Source of the DNA: Owenweeksia hongkongensis DSM 17368
GTDB taxonomy: Bacteria; Bacteroidota; Bacteroidia; Flavobacteriales; Schleiferiaceae
Direction: 5' to 3'
Assembly (NCBI RefSeq): GCF_000236705.1
Contig: NC_016599.1
Location: forward strand, 62,001 to 126,000
Length of the DNA stretch: 64,000 nt
The notes beneath the pieces were generated by a model. The model saw only the letters and a program-made list of their open reading frames with translations, did not search any database and was not told where the DNA came from. Position numbers and translations under genes: made by a program. Shown here in pieces: positions 44,201-54,070 of the stretch (positions are counted from its first letter, which is position 1; every line of letters begins with the position of its first letter).

Positions 44201-46243
44201 ATGAATCCCTTTTTACAAGCATATAACACGGTTTTTGAAACTGCTCCTTTTGAAGAAATAAAGGAAGAACACTTTTTACCCGCCCTTAAAGAGGCCATAT
44301 CTCAGGGAAAGAAAGAAGTGGAAGATATTAGCACAAATCAGGCTGAGCCAACTTTTGAAAATACTATTGAAGCACTGGAAGCAAGTGGTGAAATGGTATC
44401 CCGCGTGGCAGAGGTTTTTTATAACCTCAATAGTGCTGAAACTAATGATGAAATTCAGAAAATAGCACGTGACTTTTCGCCTCAGCTTACCGAGTATGGT
44501 AATGATATAATGCTAAATGCAGCTCTTTTTGAAAGGGTAAAAGCTGTGTATGAAGCCGATCAGTCAGCTTTGAATGAAGAGCAAAAAATGCTTCTTCAGA
44601 AAACATATCGCGGCTTTATGCGCAATGGTGCCAATCTTAGCGATGAAGACAAAGACAAGCTTCGGGCTATTGACAATGAACTATCTGGCCTTTCTTTGCA
44701 CTTTGGTGAAAATGTGTTGGCCGAAACCAATGACTTTGAATTGGTGATAGACAATGAAGCAGACCTTGAAGGATTGCCGGAAGGCATAATAGAAGCCGCT
44801 GCTGAAACAGCTGCTGAAAAAGGCAAGGAAGGAAAGTGGGTTTTCACCCTTCAATATCCAAGCTACATTCCTTTTGTTACCTATTCGCAAAAGCGTGAGC
44901 TGCGTGAAAAAATGACTAAGGCTTTTGGTAGCCGCGCCAACAAAGTCAATGATTATAACAACACAGAAATTTTAAAACGGATTGCAACGCTTCGCTACCA
45001 GCGTGCTCAGCTTTTAGGTTTTGAAAATCATGCTGAGTATACTTTGCAAGAGCGCATGGCTGAGCATCCGGATAAGGTGAAAAGCTTTTTGAGCGATATC
45101 TTAGAAGCCGGGAAACCTGCAGGAATAAGGGAGGTAGAGGAGCTTACGGCTTATGCCAGAAAGAATGGAGGACCATCAGAAATCAAAAAGTGGGATTTTT
45201 CCTTTTACAGTGAAAAGCTGAAGCAAGAAAAGTTTCAGATTGATGATGATATGCTGAAACCATATTTCAAGTTGGAGGATGTGATTGATGGCTCATTTAA
45301 AGTTGCTGAGCTTCTTTATGGAATTACTTTTCATGAGCGCAAAGACATTCAGAAATATCATAAAGATGTAATCACCTATGAGGTGAAAGATGCTCAGGAT
45401 AATCACCTTGCCGTGTTTTATGCTGACTTTTTTCCACGAGAAGGAAAACGCAATGGTGCATGGATGACGAGCTATCGTAGCCAAAAGAATGTGGCGGGTG
45501 TGGATATTCGCCCGCACATTAGCATAGTTTGCAACTTTACCAAGCCTACTAAAACAAAACCTTCGCTACTTACTTTTCAGGAGGTAACTACTTTGTTTCA
45601 CGAGTTTGGTCACGCCCTTCACGGAATTATGGCCAGTGGAACTTATGCAAGTTTGAGTGGTACCAATGTATTCTGGGATTTTGTGGAGCTTCCTTCACAA
45701 GTAATGGAAAACTGGTGTTATGAAAAAGAATGTCTGGACCTGTTTGCCCGCCACTATGAAACTGGAGAGAAAATACCAGCAGAGATGGTGGAACGCCTCA
45801 AGGCCAGTGCAAGTTTTATGGAAGGTTACGCAACCGTTCGTCAAGTAGGTTTGGCCACTCTGGATATGGCCTGGCATGCTACCAACCCGGAAAATGTGAA
45901 GGATGTGAATGCTTATGAAAATGAAGTGTTGAAAGACACGGAATTATTGCCTAGAGTAGAAGGAAGTAACACATCTACAGCGTTTAGCCATATTTTTCAG
46001 GGTGGATATTCAGCAGGATATTACAGCTATAAATGGGCAGAAGTGCTTGATGCGGATGCTTTTGAGTACTTTTTAGAAGAAGGTATTTTTAACGAAAATG
46101 TGGCTACGCGATTTAAAAAGTTGATTTCAGCGGGAGGAACTGTACACCCTGCAAAATTATATCGCGAGTTTAGAGGTAGAGATGCTGACCCAAAAGCTTT
46201 GCTAAGAAGAGCAGGTCTTTTATCCGAGAATGCTGAGGCTTAG
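44201..46243 (+). CDS. M3-family metallopeptidase (oligopeptidase A / Dcp-like)
   Basis: 680 aa, the full length of the family. The zinc site HEFGH is in TLFHEFGHALHGIM (about residue 470), followed by a conserved downstream Glu and the FVELPSQVMENWCYE block. The C-terminus GYSAGYYSYKWAEVLDADA also fits the M3 family. No signal peptide is visible, so it acts in the cytoplasm, cleaving short peptides. It is a single gene. Confidence 0.93.
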   Translation: MNPFLQAYNTVFETAPFEEIKEEHFLPALKEAISQGKKEVEDISTNQAEPTFENTIEALEASGEMVSRVAEVFYNLNSAETNDEIQKIARDFSPQLTEYGNDIMLNAALFERVKAVYEADQSALNEEQKMLLQKTYRGFMRNGANLSDEDKDKLRAIDNELSGLSLHFGENVLAETNDFELVIDNEADLEGLPEGIIEAAAETAAEKGKEGKWVFTLQYPSYIPFVTYSQKRELREKMTKAFGSRANKVNDYNNTEILKRIATLRYQRAQLLGFENHAEYTLQERMAEHPDKVKSFLSDILEAGKPAGIREVEELTAYARKNGGPSEIKKWDFSFYSEKLKQEKFQIDDDMLKPYFKLEDVIDGSFKVAELLYGITFHERKDIQKYHKDVITYEVKDAQDNHLAVFYADFFPREGKRNGAWMTSYRSQKNVAGVDIRPHISIVCNFTKPTKTKPSLLTFQEVTTLFHEFGHALHGIMASGTYASLSGTNVFWDFVELPSQVMENWCYEKECLDLFARHYETGEKIPAEMVERLKASASFMEGYATVRQVGLATLDMAWHATNPENVKDVNAYENEVLKDTELLPRVEGSNTSTAFSHIFQGGYSAGYYSYKWAEVLDADAFEYFLEEGIFNENVATRFKKLISAGGTVHPAKLYREFRGRDADPKALLRRAGLLSENAEA

Positions 46244-46333
46244 TTTTTAATTTATAGCCGTCTAATTTCTTTTCTAGTGATGGAAAGAAATCTTCCATCA
46301 AATTTGAATTACTTTGAAGTCTGAATTACACGC

Positions 46334-47098
46334 ATGATAAGACCTAAGAAACATCTCGGCCAGCATTTTTTGAAAAATGAAGCTATAGCTGCTGATATTG
46401 CAAATTCGCTTGTAGAGGGGGATTACAATACTGTGGTAGAAATTGGTCCGGGGATGGGGGTGCTTACCCAGTTTTTGGTAAAAGGTGACAAGGATTTATA
46501 TGTGGTGGAGCTGGATGATGAATCTGTGGAATACCTCAAAGGGCATTTTAATATGCGCTATGACCACATCATCGAAGGTGATTTTTTGAAGCTTAAACTC
46601 GATAAGGTTTTTGATGGAAACATCGCTGTGATTGGTAATTTCCCGTATAATATTTCCAGTCAGATAGTTTTTAAGATTATAGAAAACAGGCACATGATAC
46701 CGCAAATGGCGGGCATGTTTCAAAAGGAAGTGGCTGAGCGAATTGCTGCCGGGCCAGGCAGTAAAACGTACGGTATCATTAGTGTGCTTACTGCTGCTTA
46801 TTACGATACAGAGTATCTTTTTACTGTAGAAAAGGAGGAGTTTAATCCTCCGCCCAAAGTGCAAAGTGGAGTAATCCGCTTGGTGCGAAAAGAAGGCTAT
46901 ACTTTGCCTTGCGATGAGTCGCTGTTTAAAACTGTAGTGAAAACGGCTTTCAATCAAAGACGAAAGACTTTGAGAAATGCCTTGAAACAATTGAATTTGC
47001 CAGAAGAGCTTCAACAAAGTGAACTAATGGCAAAGCGTGCTGAACAATTACATCTGGAAGACTTTATTTACATAACTAAGACTTTGCAGCAGCCATGA
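46334..47098 (+). CDS. rsmA: 16S rRNA dimethyladenosine transferase RsmA/KsgA
   Basis: 254 aa. GQHFLKNEAIAADI, the SAM-binding EIGPGMGVLTQFL, the acidic VVELDD and the NFPYNISSQIV motif IV are all present (residues about 7-120). It dimethylates A1518 and A1519 of 16S rRNA in the small subunit. It overlaps the mgtE start by 4 bp. Confidence 0.95.
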   Translation: MIRPKKHLGQHFLKNEAIAADIANSLVEGDYNTVVEIGPGMGVLTQFLVKGDKDLYVVELDDESVEYLKGHFNMRYDHIIEGDFLKLKLDKVFDGNIAVIGNFPYNISSQIVFKIIENRHMIPQMAGMFQKEVAERIAAGPGSKTYGIISVLTAAYYDTEYLFTVEKEEFNPPPKVQSGVIRLVRKEGYTLPCDESLFKTVVKTAFNQRRKTLRNALKQLNLPEELQQSELMAKRAEQLHLEDFIYITKTLQQP

Positions 47099-48447
47099 AA
47101 TTTGAGGTAACATCAGAATATATAAACCAACTTGAGGAAGATGTAATTGCGGGAAACGCTGAATTGCACCTTGAGGAACTTAATGATACACACGCTGCCG
47201 ATATTGCGGAGGTGGTGGACCAGATGTCTCTTGAGGCGGGTAAACTTCTACTTCATGACTTGGAAGATGAAAAGGCTGCAGATGTACTGATAGAGCTGGA
47301 TGAAGATTTACGTGCAAAAATTCTTGAAGATTATTCTGGTCTTGAAATCGCCACGGAGCTTGTTGATAATCTGGATTCTGATGATGCGGCTGACCTTATC
47401 AATGAACTTTCTGAAGAAAGACAGCGTGAGGTATTAAATAGTATTGAAGACCCTATCCAGGCAAAAGGTTTGGCTGACCTACTTATTTATCCAGAAAATA
47501 CTGCTGGAGCTTTGATGGGTACTGAGCTTGTAAAGGTAAATCACAATTGGAGGGTGCTGCAATGCGTAAAGGAAATGCGCAGACAGGCTGAAGATATTGA
47601 GCACGTACACAGCGTATATGTGGTAGATGATGCCAATAAATTGCTGGGTACGCTTTCGCTAAAAAAGCTTTTGACTACTTCTACCAAAACACCAATTGGT
47701 GAGGTTTTTACAAAAAACGCACAAAGCGTAGAAGCTATGGATGATGCGGAAGATGTAGCTCGAGCGATGGAAAAATATGACCTTATCGTAATGCCCGTGG
47801 TAGATTCATTGAATCACCTTATAGGTCGAATTACAATAGATGACGTTGTAGACGTAATTCGTGATGAAGCGAAAGAAGACTACAATTTTGCATCTGGACT
47901 TGTAGAGGATGTAGAATCGGATGATTCCGTTTGGACTACTACTCGCGCACGTTTGCCGTGGTTGCTGATTGGCCTCGTAGGAGGTTTAGGAGCGGCCTCT
48001 GTTATTGGTCGTTTTGAGCTAGAGCTTTCGCATGTTCCAAAGATGGCCTTTTTCATTCCACTTATAGCTGCAATGGGTGGTAATGTAGGGGTTCAGTCTT
48101 CTGCAATTATAGTGCAGGCTTTGGCTAGTAAATCTCCTATGGGGAGTTTACTGAAAAGGTTGTTTAAAGAACTTGGGGTAGGATTGCTCAATGGATTGAT
48201 TTGTTCTCTTATTATTGTTGGCGCCAGCCTCTTTTTAGGATATGAAACCAAATTGGCTATTACCGTTGCGGTAGCACTTATTTCAGTGGTAGTGGTAGCA
48301 GCTCTTATCGGTACTTTTGTACCTTTATTATTGGATAAGTACAAAATAGATCCAGCCTTGGCAACAGGGCCGTTTATAACCACCACCAATGATATATTAG
48401 GCTTGTTTATATACTTTACCATAGGTAGTCTTTTGCTTGGAGCTTAG
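47095..48447 (+). CDS. mgtE: Magnesium transporter MgtE
   Basis: 450 aa. The N-terminal acidic superhelical domain (about 1-130, HAADIAEVVDQM, DDAADLINEL), a CBS pair (about 135-260) and five C-terminal membrane helices (about 285-448) with IPLIAAMGGNVGVQSSA are all in order. It imports Mg2+, gated by the cytoplasmic domains. It overlaps rsmA by 4 bp. Confidence 0.93.
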   Translation: MKFEVTSEYINQLEEDVIAGNAELHLEELNDTHAADIAEVVDQMSLEAGKLLLHDLEDEKAADVLIELDEDLRAKILEDYSGLEIATELVDNLDSDDAADLINELSEERQREVLNSIEDPIQAKGLADLLIYPENTAGALMGTELVKVNHNWRVLQCVKEMRRQAEDIEHVHSVYVVDDANKLLGTLSLKKLLTTSTKTPIGEVFTKNAQSVEAMDDAEDVARAMEKYDLIVMPVVDSLNHLIGRITIDDVVDVIRDEAKEDYNFASGLVEDVESDDSVWTTTRARLPWLLIGLVGGLGAASVIGRFELELSHVPKMAFFIPLIAAMGGNVGVQSSAIIVQALASKSPMGSLLKRLFKELGVGLLNGLICSLIIVGASLFLGYETKLAITVAVALISVVVVAALIGTFVPLLLDKYKIDPALATGPFITTTNDILGLFIYFTIGSLLLGA

Positions 48448-48495
48448 CAAATGTGCCCAAATGGTGTATATTTATTCAACACCAAATTTTCCTAG

Positions 48496-49371
48496 ATGAT
48501 TAATAAGTTTCTCAACCGCTCGAGACTTGTCCTGCTATTTGTGTTTGCCTTTTCGGGAATTATCCAAGCACAATACAATGAAACTATCCGTACTGGCCGC
48601 CCAGGGCAAAGTATCAATCCTTTTACAACTGGAAAGGGAATTTTACAGTTTCAGCAAGGGTATGTTTATGATCAGGAAAAGGCTGATATAGACCCAAACA
48701 CACTTTCTTTGGACAGAGATGGTATTGCTAAAAACAGCACTTTTGAGAATGTCATCCGATATGGTATTGCTGAAAATATAGAAATTAACGCAGCTGTTGA
48801 TTACAAATGGGAAAACTGGAGATATTATTCAAATTTACCGGATGAGGACATTCAATCTAACTATTTAAGCACCTTTGATATTGGGGCACGTATGCATTTG
48901 GTAGGTCAGAACAAGGGAGTTCCGGATATTGCCGTACAAGCGAGATTAGGTATGGGGCAGTATTTTCAGAATGGTGAATTTGAAGTAAAAGATGTGAAGA
49001 TAACAGGAGCTTTTGCCTGGCAGCTCACTGAAAGAAATGGGCTTACTGTAAACATTATTCCGATTATAGATATTGCCGGATTTGAATCATCAAAAATTAA
49101 CTATACCCTTGCTTACAGTTATGCAATTACTGATAAACTCGGGGTTTTTATTGAAAACTACGGAACTATTTTTCTGGAATCAGATGTGAACAATGGATCG
49201 TATGAGGACTTTCGCACGTATTTTGACGGGGGTTTTTCGTATTTGATTTCAAATAATGTTCAGCTAGATATTCTCGGAGGTTATGGCTATAACAGGCCTT
49301 TGGTAGGAACACCTATTGAAAGTTACTTTGTTTCAGCTGGTATTTCTTGGCGTATTTTAACTGCTAAATAA
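48496..49371 (+). CDS. Phenol-MetA-like outer-membrane protein
   Basis: 291 aa with a signal peptide (cleavage near IQAQY). The remainder is strand-rich, opening RTGRPGQSINPFTTGKGILQ and ending VSAGISWRI, which resembles the MetA-pathway-of-phenol-degradation channel family (PF13557) common in Bacteroidota. The substrate is unknown. Its stop overlaps the MscS ATG by one base. Confidence 0.7.
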   Translation: MINKFLNRSRLVLLFVFAFSGIIQAQYNETIRTGRPGQSINPFTTGKGILQFQQGYVYDQEKADIDPNTLSLDRDGIAKNSTFENVIRYGIAENIEINAAVDYKWENWRYYSNLPDEDIQSNYLSTFDIGARMHLVGQNKGVPDIAVQARLGMGQYFQNGEFEVKDVKITGAFAWQLTERNGLTVNIIPIIDIAGFESSKINYTLAYSYAITDKLGVFIENYGTIFLESDVNNGSYEDFRTYFDGGFSYLISNNVQLDILGGYGYNRPLVGTPIESYFVSAGISWRILTAK

Positions 49372-51074
49372 TGGTGTTTATGCGAATAATTTTAATTGGC
49401 CTAATAGGGCTTTTTTCGGTGTTGGCTGCAAAGGGTCAGGAGAATGAAACTGTGTTTGATTCCACTCAGTATCGCAGTCGGAGCGCTGTAATTATTTCAA
49501 AAGACACCCTTTTCTATTTATATGACAAGATTAATGGAATATCGGCCAGAGAGAGAGCCACACTTGTAAACCAGCGTCTGCAAAACATCATAGCGTCTCC
49601 CACATTTGTGGCGGATAGCATCATGGTGGAGGATTTATTGGATTATTCCCGAATCACCTACAAGCGCGAGTTACTGGTAAATATTACCGTGAATGATGCC
49701 AAATGGTATGGATCCCCTCCTTCCAAAACAGCTGCTGATTATCATGAAAAACTTGTTTCAAAATGTGGTGAAGTTAATTCACAAAGATCATTAAAGGACT
49801 TACTGATACAGATCGGCCTTTCACTTTTGGTGCTTGTTATTGCCATCTTTATAGTAAAATATGTTAACCGTCTTTTTCGCTGGTTGGCTGTAAAACTTCA
49901 TGATCAAAAAGGTAAAAAGGTAAAAGCTTTTAAAATAAAGGACTACGAGATAATGGACGAAAATCGCTCCTTGTCCATCTTGCAGATTGCCCTAAAGGCA
50001 ATGCGCATATTGCTCCTCCTTATTGTTCTTTACTTCACCCTTCCCATTATCTTAAAAATATTCCCATGGACGGAGGGCTTAGCGGATAAATTGTTTGGGT
50101 TTGTATTGGATCCGGTACGCGCCATTATGCATGCGTTTATTGATTATATCCCTAACCTGTTTACCATTTTGGTAATCGTGGTTATTATGAGGTATATCAC
50201 CAAGGGAGTAAGTTTTATGGCCAACGAGGTGCAGCAGGGAAAACTTAAGATAAGCGGTTTTTATCCTGACTGGGCTGTGCCAACTTCACGACTCATAAAC
50301 TTTATTTTATATGTGTTTATGCTGGTACTCGTTTGGCCATACCTACCAGGATCTGATAGTGCTATTTTTCAGGGAGTATCGGTGTTTTTAGGGCTTTTAA
50401 TTTCAATGGGTTCTACTTCTGCTATCTCTAATATTGTGTCTGGTTTAGTGATTACCTACATGCGTCCTTTTAAGGTGGGCGATAGGGTTCGTATTGGTGA
50501 AGTATCTGGTGATATTATGGAGAAAACCCTACTGGTAACTAGGATACGAACCATCAAAAATGAAATTATCACTGTACCCAATAGCAACATACTTACGGGC
50601 AGTACTATCAATTATAGTGTATCTAGCGAGCAGTCTGCGGGTCTTATTATTCATACGGGTATTACCATTGGCTACGATGTGCCTTGGCGAAAAGTGCATG
50701 AAATGCTGATAGAAGCGGCTTCAAAAACACCACATATAGAACAGACCCCAGCACCCTTTGTATTACAAACCAGTCTGGATGATTTTTACGTGGCTTACCA
50801 AATAAATGCCTACACAAATGTCCCATCATCTCAGGCCATGATTTATTCGGATTTGCACGCCCTTATTCAAGACATATTTGCCAAGAATGGTGTTGAAATA
50901 ATGTCGCCTCATTACCGAGCCATGCGCGAAGGGCCGGACACCACTCCTCCGGTAAACGGGAGTATAAAAACGGAAGCCGTAAAGCAGCAAGAAGAGGCTG
51001 CAAAAGAACGAGCAGAGGCAGCAAAAACTAATGAGCAGAAGCCAGATGATGGCGCACCTACTGAAAGTGAGTAA
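49371..51074 (+). CDS. MscS-type mechanosensitive channel, long form
   Basis: 567 aa. After a signal-like N-terminus, about 130 periplasmic residues precede a set of membrane helices (about 145-365). The MscS pore helix region is LGLLISMGSTSAISNIVSGL, followed by the beta-domain start FKVGDRVRIGEVSGDI. The tail is long, charged and Glu/Lys-rich (from TEAVKQQ). It releases solutes on osmotic downshock. It is translationally coupled to the preceding outer-membrane gene. Confidence 0.88.
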   Translation: MVFMRIILIGLIGLFSVLAAKGQENETVFDSTQYRSRSAVIISKDTLFYLYDKINGISARERATLVNQRLQNIIASPTFVADSIMVEDLLDYSRITYKRELLVNITVNDAKWYGSPPSKTAADYHEKLVSKCGEVNSQRSLKDLLIQIGLSLLVLVIAIFIVKYVNRLFRWLAVKLHDQKGKKVKAFKIKDYEIMDENRSLSILQIALKAMRILLLLIVLYFTLPIILKIFPWTEGLADKLFGFVLDPVRAIMHAFIDYIPNLFTILVIVVIMRYITKGVSFMANEVQQGKLKISGFYPDWAVPTSRLINFILYVFMLVLVWPYLPGSDSAIFQGVSVFLGLLISMGSTSAISNIVSGLVITYMRPFKVGDRVRIGEVSGDIMEKTLLVTRIRTIKNEIITVPNSNILTGSTINYSVSSEQSAGLIIHTGITIGYDVPWRKVHEMLIEAASKTPHIEQTPAPFVLQTSLDDFYVAYQINAYTNVPSSQAMIYSDLHALIQDIFAKNGVEIMSPHYRAMREGPDTTPPVNGSIKTEAVKQQEEAAKERAEAAKTNEQKPDDGAPTESE

Positions 51075-51105
51075 TCATGAGCTCATTTTATTCTAAACCA
51101 CGAAA

Positions 51106-52080
51106 ATGAAAGTTTTAATTATTGATACAGTAGACCCCATTCTTACAGATGGTTTGCACGATTTGGGTTTTGAGCTGGAAGAAGATTATAAGTCTTCAAA
51201 AGCGGAAATAATGGCCAAGCTTCCTAATTATCAAGGGATGGTTATTCGTAGTCGTTTTCCTGTGGACAAGACCTTTATCGAATGTGGAACCTCGCTGAAG
51301 TTTATTGCCAGAGTGGGAGCGGGGATGGAAAATATTGATATTCCTTTAGCGGAAAGCAAAAACATACACCTGATAAAGGCACCCGAAGGAAACCGAGATG
51401 CGTTGGGCGAACATGCGATAGGAATGTTGCTCATGCTTTTTAATAATTTGAAAAGAGCTGATGCAGAAGTGCGGAACGGCCAATGGAGACGTGAGGCTAA
51501 TCGAGGATTGGAGATTCAAGGAAAAACGGTAGGCATTATCGGCTATGGCTATATGGGCTCCGCTTTCGCGGAAAAGCTACAGGGCTTTGGATGCAAAGTA
51601 TTGGCGTATGATAAGTACAAATCAGGTTTTGGCAACGTGTATGTGGAAGAAACAAGCTTGACCGATTTGCAAAAGCATGCGGACATAGTGAGCCTTCATA
51701 TTCCACAGTCAGAGGAAACGCTGGGTATGGTGGATTCTGAGTTTATCAATGCTTTTGCAAAACCCTTTTACTTGATAAACACAGCCCGTGGTAAATCGGT
51801 AAAAACAGCAGATTTAGTAGATGCCTTAAAAAGCGGAAAAGTACTTGGTGCTTGCCTTGATGTATTAGAATACGAAAAAGCATCCTTTGAAGATATGTTT
51901 CTGTCCCCCGCTGGCGGGGGTGCCCGAAGGGTGGGGGTGGACTTGCCGGCCGCCTTCCAATATTTAATTGAAGCTGAAAACGTAATTTTAAGTCCACACA
52001 TTGCGGGCTGGACAGTAGAGAGTAATGAGAAGATGGCGCAAACTATTGTCGATAAAGTAAAGGCACTAAAACTTATCTAA
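51106..52080 (+). CDS. D-2-hydroxyacid dehydrogenase with repeat-encoded insertion
   Basis: 324 aa. The NAD-binding loop GYGYMGSAF, the substrate Arg block LINTARG, and the catalytic His in ILSPHIAGW fit phosphoglycerate-dehydrogenase-like enzymes of the short (no ACT domain) form. Residues 267-279 (SPAGGGARRVGVD) are encoded by 51904-51942, which is nearly identical to the left half of the palindromic element at 6490-6590. The insertion is in frame and sits just before the LPAAFQYL segment, probably on a surface loop. It overlaps the next gene by one base. Confidence 0.88.
   Translation: MKVLIIDTVDPILTDGLHDLGFELEEDYKSSKAEIMAKLPNYQGMVIRSRFPVDKTFIECGTSLKFIARVGAGMENIDIPLAESKNIHLIKAPEGNRDALGEHAIGMLLMLFNNLKRADAEVRNGQWRREANRGLEIQGKTVGIIGYGYMGSAFAEKLQGFGCKVLAYDKYKSGFGNVYVEETSLTDLQKHADIVSLHIPQSEETLGMVDSEFINAFAKPFYLINTARGKSVKTADLVDALKSGKVLGACLDVLEYEKASFEDMFLSPAGGGARRVGVDLPAAFQYLIEAENVILSPHIAGWTVESNEKMAQTIVDKVKALKLI
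51904..51942 (+). repeat. Palindromic repeat (family A) inside a coding region
   Basis: The 39 bases match the reverse complement of the 6490-6590 element's left half at nearly every position, with a run reading GCTGGCGGG followed by GTGCCCGAAGGGTG. The frame is preserved and reads through as SPAGGGARRVGVD. Homologues normally have only a short loop at this point. Confidence 0.8.
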
Positions 52081-52373
52081 TGGAAATCGAAATACAGCAC
52101 GAGCAAAAGTCAAATGCCGGAGAGCTTTTTATTGCTGGCCAAGGTGAGGAACGTGTAGGCAAGCTTGATTATATTCTTTTTGGTTCTGGGCGGCTGGTGA
52201 TTCAACATACAGAAGTTGGGAAAGAGTTGCAAGGCAAAGGAGCGGCTTCAAAATTGGTAGATGCCGCGGCCGAACATGCCCGTAAAAAAGGGATGAAGAT
52301 TGTGCCCCTATGTCCTTTTGCCAAAAAATATATGACCACAAATCGAGACAAATTCGGTGATGTTCTGGCTTAA
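52080..52373 (+). CDS. Small GNAT (YjdJ/NATD1-like)
   Basis: 97 aa, a minimal GNAT. GKELQGKGAASKLVDAAAEH provides the acetyl-CoA loop and is followed by KIVPLCPFAKKYM, as in the YjdJ/NATD1 group. Substrates of these are unknown. The ATG shares one base with the dehydrogenase stop, so it is translationally coupled. Confidence 0.85.
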   Translation: MEIEIQHEQKSNAGELFIAGQGEERVGKLDYILFGSGRLVIQHTEVGKELQGKGAASKLVDAAAEHARKKGMKIVPLCPFAKKYMTTNRDKFGDVLA

Positions 52374-52404
52374 AGCGCACCTTTCTTTTCTATAAGTTTG
52401 CCCC

Positions 52405-54015
52405 ATGCGATACACCCTGTTTTCCATTCTATTCCTCTTGCTGGCTTGCTCCCCTCAAAAGCAATATGATGACTCCCTTATTTTTCGTTACAACGAAGCT
52501 GCAGGTATCACTTCTTTAGACCCTGCTTTTTCCCGTAATCAGGCTAACATTTGGGCGGTTAATCAGCTGTTTAATGGATTGGTACAAATGGATGATGACC
52601 TTAAAGTGCAGCCATGTATTGCCAAAAGTTGGGAAATAAGCGATAGCGGTATGGCCTATACTTTTCACTTGCGTGATGATGTGCTTTTTCATGCCAATGA
52701 ATGTTTTGAAAATGATGAGCAACGCAGAGTTGTAGCCGAAGATTTTAAATACAGTTTTGAGCGTGTGCAGTCCACCTACCTTGCTGCTCCCGGTAGTTGG
52801 GTGTTCGCCAATGTTCTCACTTTTGACGCACCTGATGACTCCACCTTTGTCATTTACATGAAGCAGCCATTTCCACCTTTTTTGGGAATTCTCTCCATGA
52901 AATATTGTTCGGTAGTGCCTGAAGAAGCGGTGAATTATTATGGCAATAGTTTTCGCGAAAAGCCAGTGGGCACGGGGCCATTTTACTTTAAGATTTGGGC
53001 TGAAAATGAAAAATTGGTTCTCCGCAAGAATGCGGAATATTTTGAAAAAGATGAGGAGGGAAACAACTTGCCTTACCTGGAGTCAGTGGCTATTTCTTTT
53101 ATTCCGGATAAGCAGTCGGCCTTTTTGGAATTTATAAAAGGAAATCTGGATTTGATTTCAGGAATTGATGCCAGCTACAAAGACGAGCTGCTTACCCATA
53201 CAGGAGAGTTGCAAGAGCGATATGCAGAGAGTTTCAACCTTTACCGTCAGCCGTATTTGAATACCGAGTATTTAGCCTTTTTGGTGGATAGTTCACAAAC
53301 TATCATGGAAGGTTCCCCCATTTTGGACGTGCGTATTCGCCAAGCGATTAATTATGGTTTTGACCGCAAAAAGATGATGCGTTACCTGCGCAACAATATT
53401 GGTGAGCCTGCCAATTATGGAATGATACCGCGCGGTTTGGCTTCTTTTGACACCAGCCGGGTTGTGGGCTATGATTATAATCCTGAAAAGGCAAAAGCAC
53501 TTTTAGCGGAAGCGGGATACCCCAATGGTGCAGGCTTGCCACCTATAAAACTGCAGACCAATGCCAGCTATTTGGATTTGTGCGAATACATACAAGGCGA
53601 GGTTGCGGGCATCGGCATCAAAATGGAAGTGGAGGTAACGCCACCTTCTACTTTGCGTCAATCTATTGCTACCTCCAAAGTGCCATTTTTTCGTGCCAGC
53701 TGGATTGGTGATTACCCTGATGGGGAAAATTACTTGTCCTTATTTTACTCAGAAAACTGGGCACCCAATGGTCCAAATTATACGCACTTTAAGAACCCTG
53801 TTTTTGACAGCCTCTACCAGCGAGCTACTGCCGAAACCAATGATAGCAGCCGAATGGTGCTTTATACTAAAATGGATAGCCTGGTGATGGCTCAGGCTCC
53901 TGTGGTGCCTTTGTATTATGATCAGGTGCTGCGCTTTTACCCAAATACCGTAAGCGGCCTTGGCGGAAATGCTATGAATCTTTTGGATTTGAAGAGGGTG
54001 AGGAAGGGGGAGTAG
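52405..54015 (+). CDS. ABC transporter peptide-binding lipoprotein
   Basis: 536 aa with a lipoprotein signal (LLLACS). It has the family-5 solute-binding layout: ITSLDPAFSRNQANIWAVNQ, LFNGLVQMDDD and KPVGTGPFYF, then VRIRQAINYGFDR and the closing WIGDYPDGENYLSLFYS. Such proteins capture oligopeptides or heme for import. No permease genes are adjacent, so it is likely an orphan binding subunit or served by a distant transporter. Confidence 0.88.
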   Translation: MRYTLFSILFLLLACSPQKQYDDSLIFRYNEAAGITSLDPAFSRNQANIWAVNQLFNGLVQMDDDLKVQPCIAKSWEISDSGMAYTFHLRDDVLFHANECFENDEQRRVVAEDFKYSFERVQSTYLAAPGSWVFANVLTFDAPDDSTFVIYMKQPFPPFLGILSMKYCSVVPEEAVNYYGNSFREKPVGTGPFYFKIWAENEKLVLRKNAEYFEKDEEGNNLPYLESVAISFIPDKQSAFLEFIKGNLDLISGIDASYKDELLTHTGELQERYAESFNLYRQPYLNTEYLAFLVDSSQTIMEGSPILDVRIRQAINYGFDRKKMMRYLRNNIGEPANYGMIPRGLASFDTSRVVGYDYNPEKAKALLAEAGYPNGAGLPPIKLQTNASYLDLCEYIQGEVAGIGIKMEVEVTPPSTLRQSIATSKVPFFRASWIGDYPDGENYLSLFYSENWAPNGPNYTHFKNPVFDSLYQRATAETNDSSRMVLYTKMDSLVMAQAPVVPLYYDQVLRFYPNTVSGLGGNAMNLLDLKRVRKGE

Positions 54016-54070
54016 TAGATTTATTTATCTAACTTAAGGTTGGGAATACTGCTTTGCACTGGATACATTG

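Noticed and set aside
46496..47017. A 173-aa open frame opposite rsmA.
   Set aside because: It is fully inside a well-conserved methyltransferase gene on the other strand.
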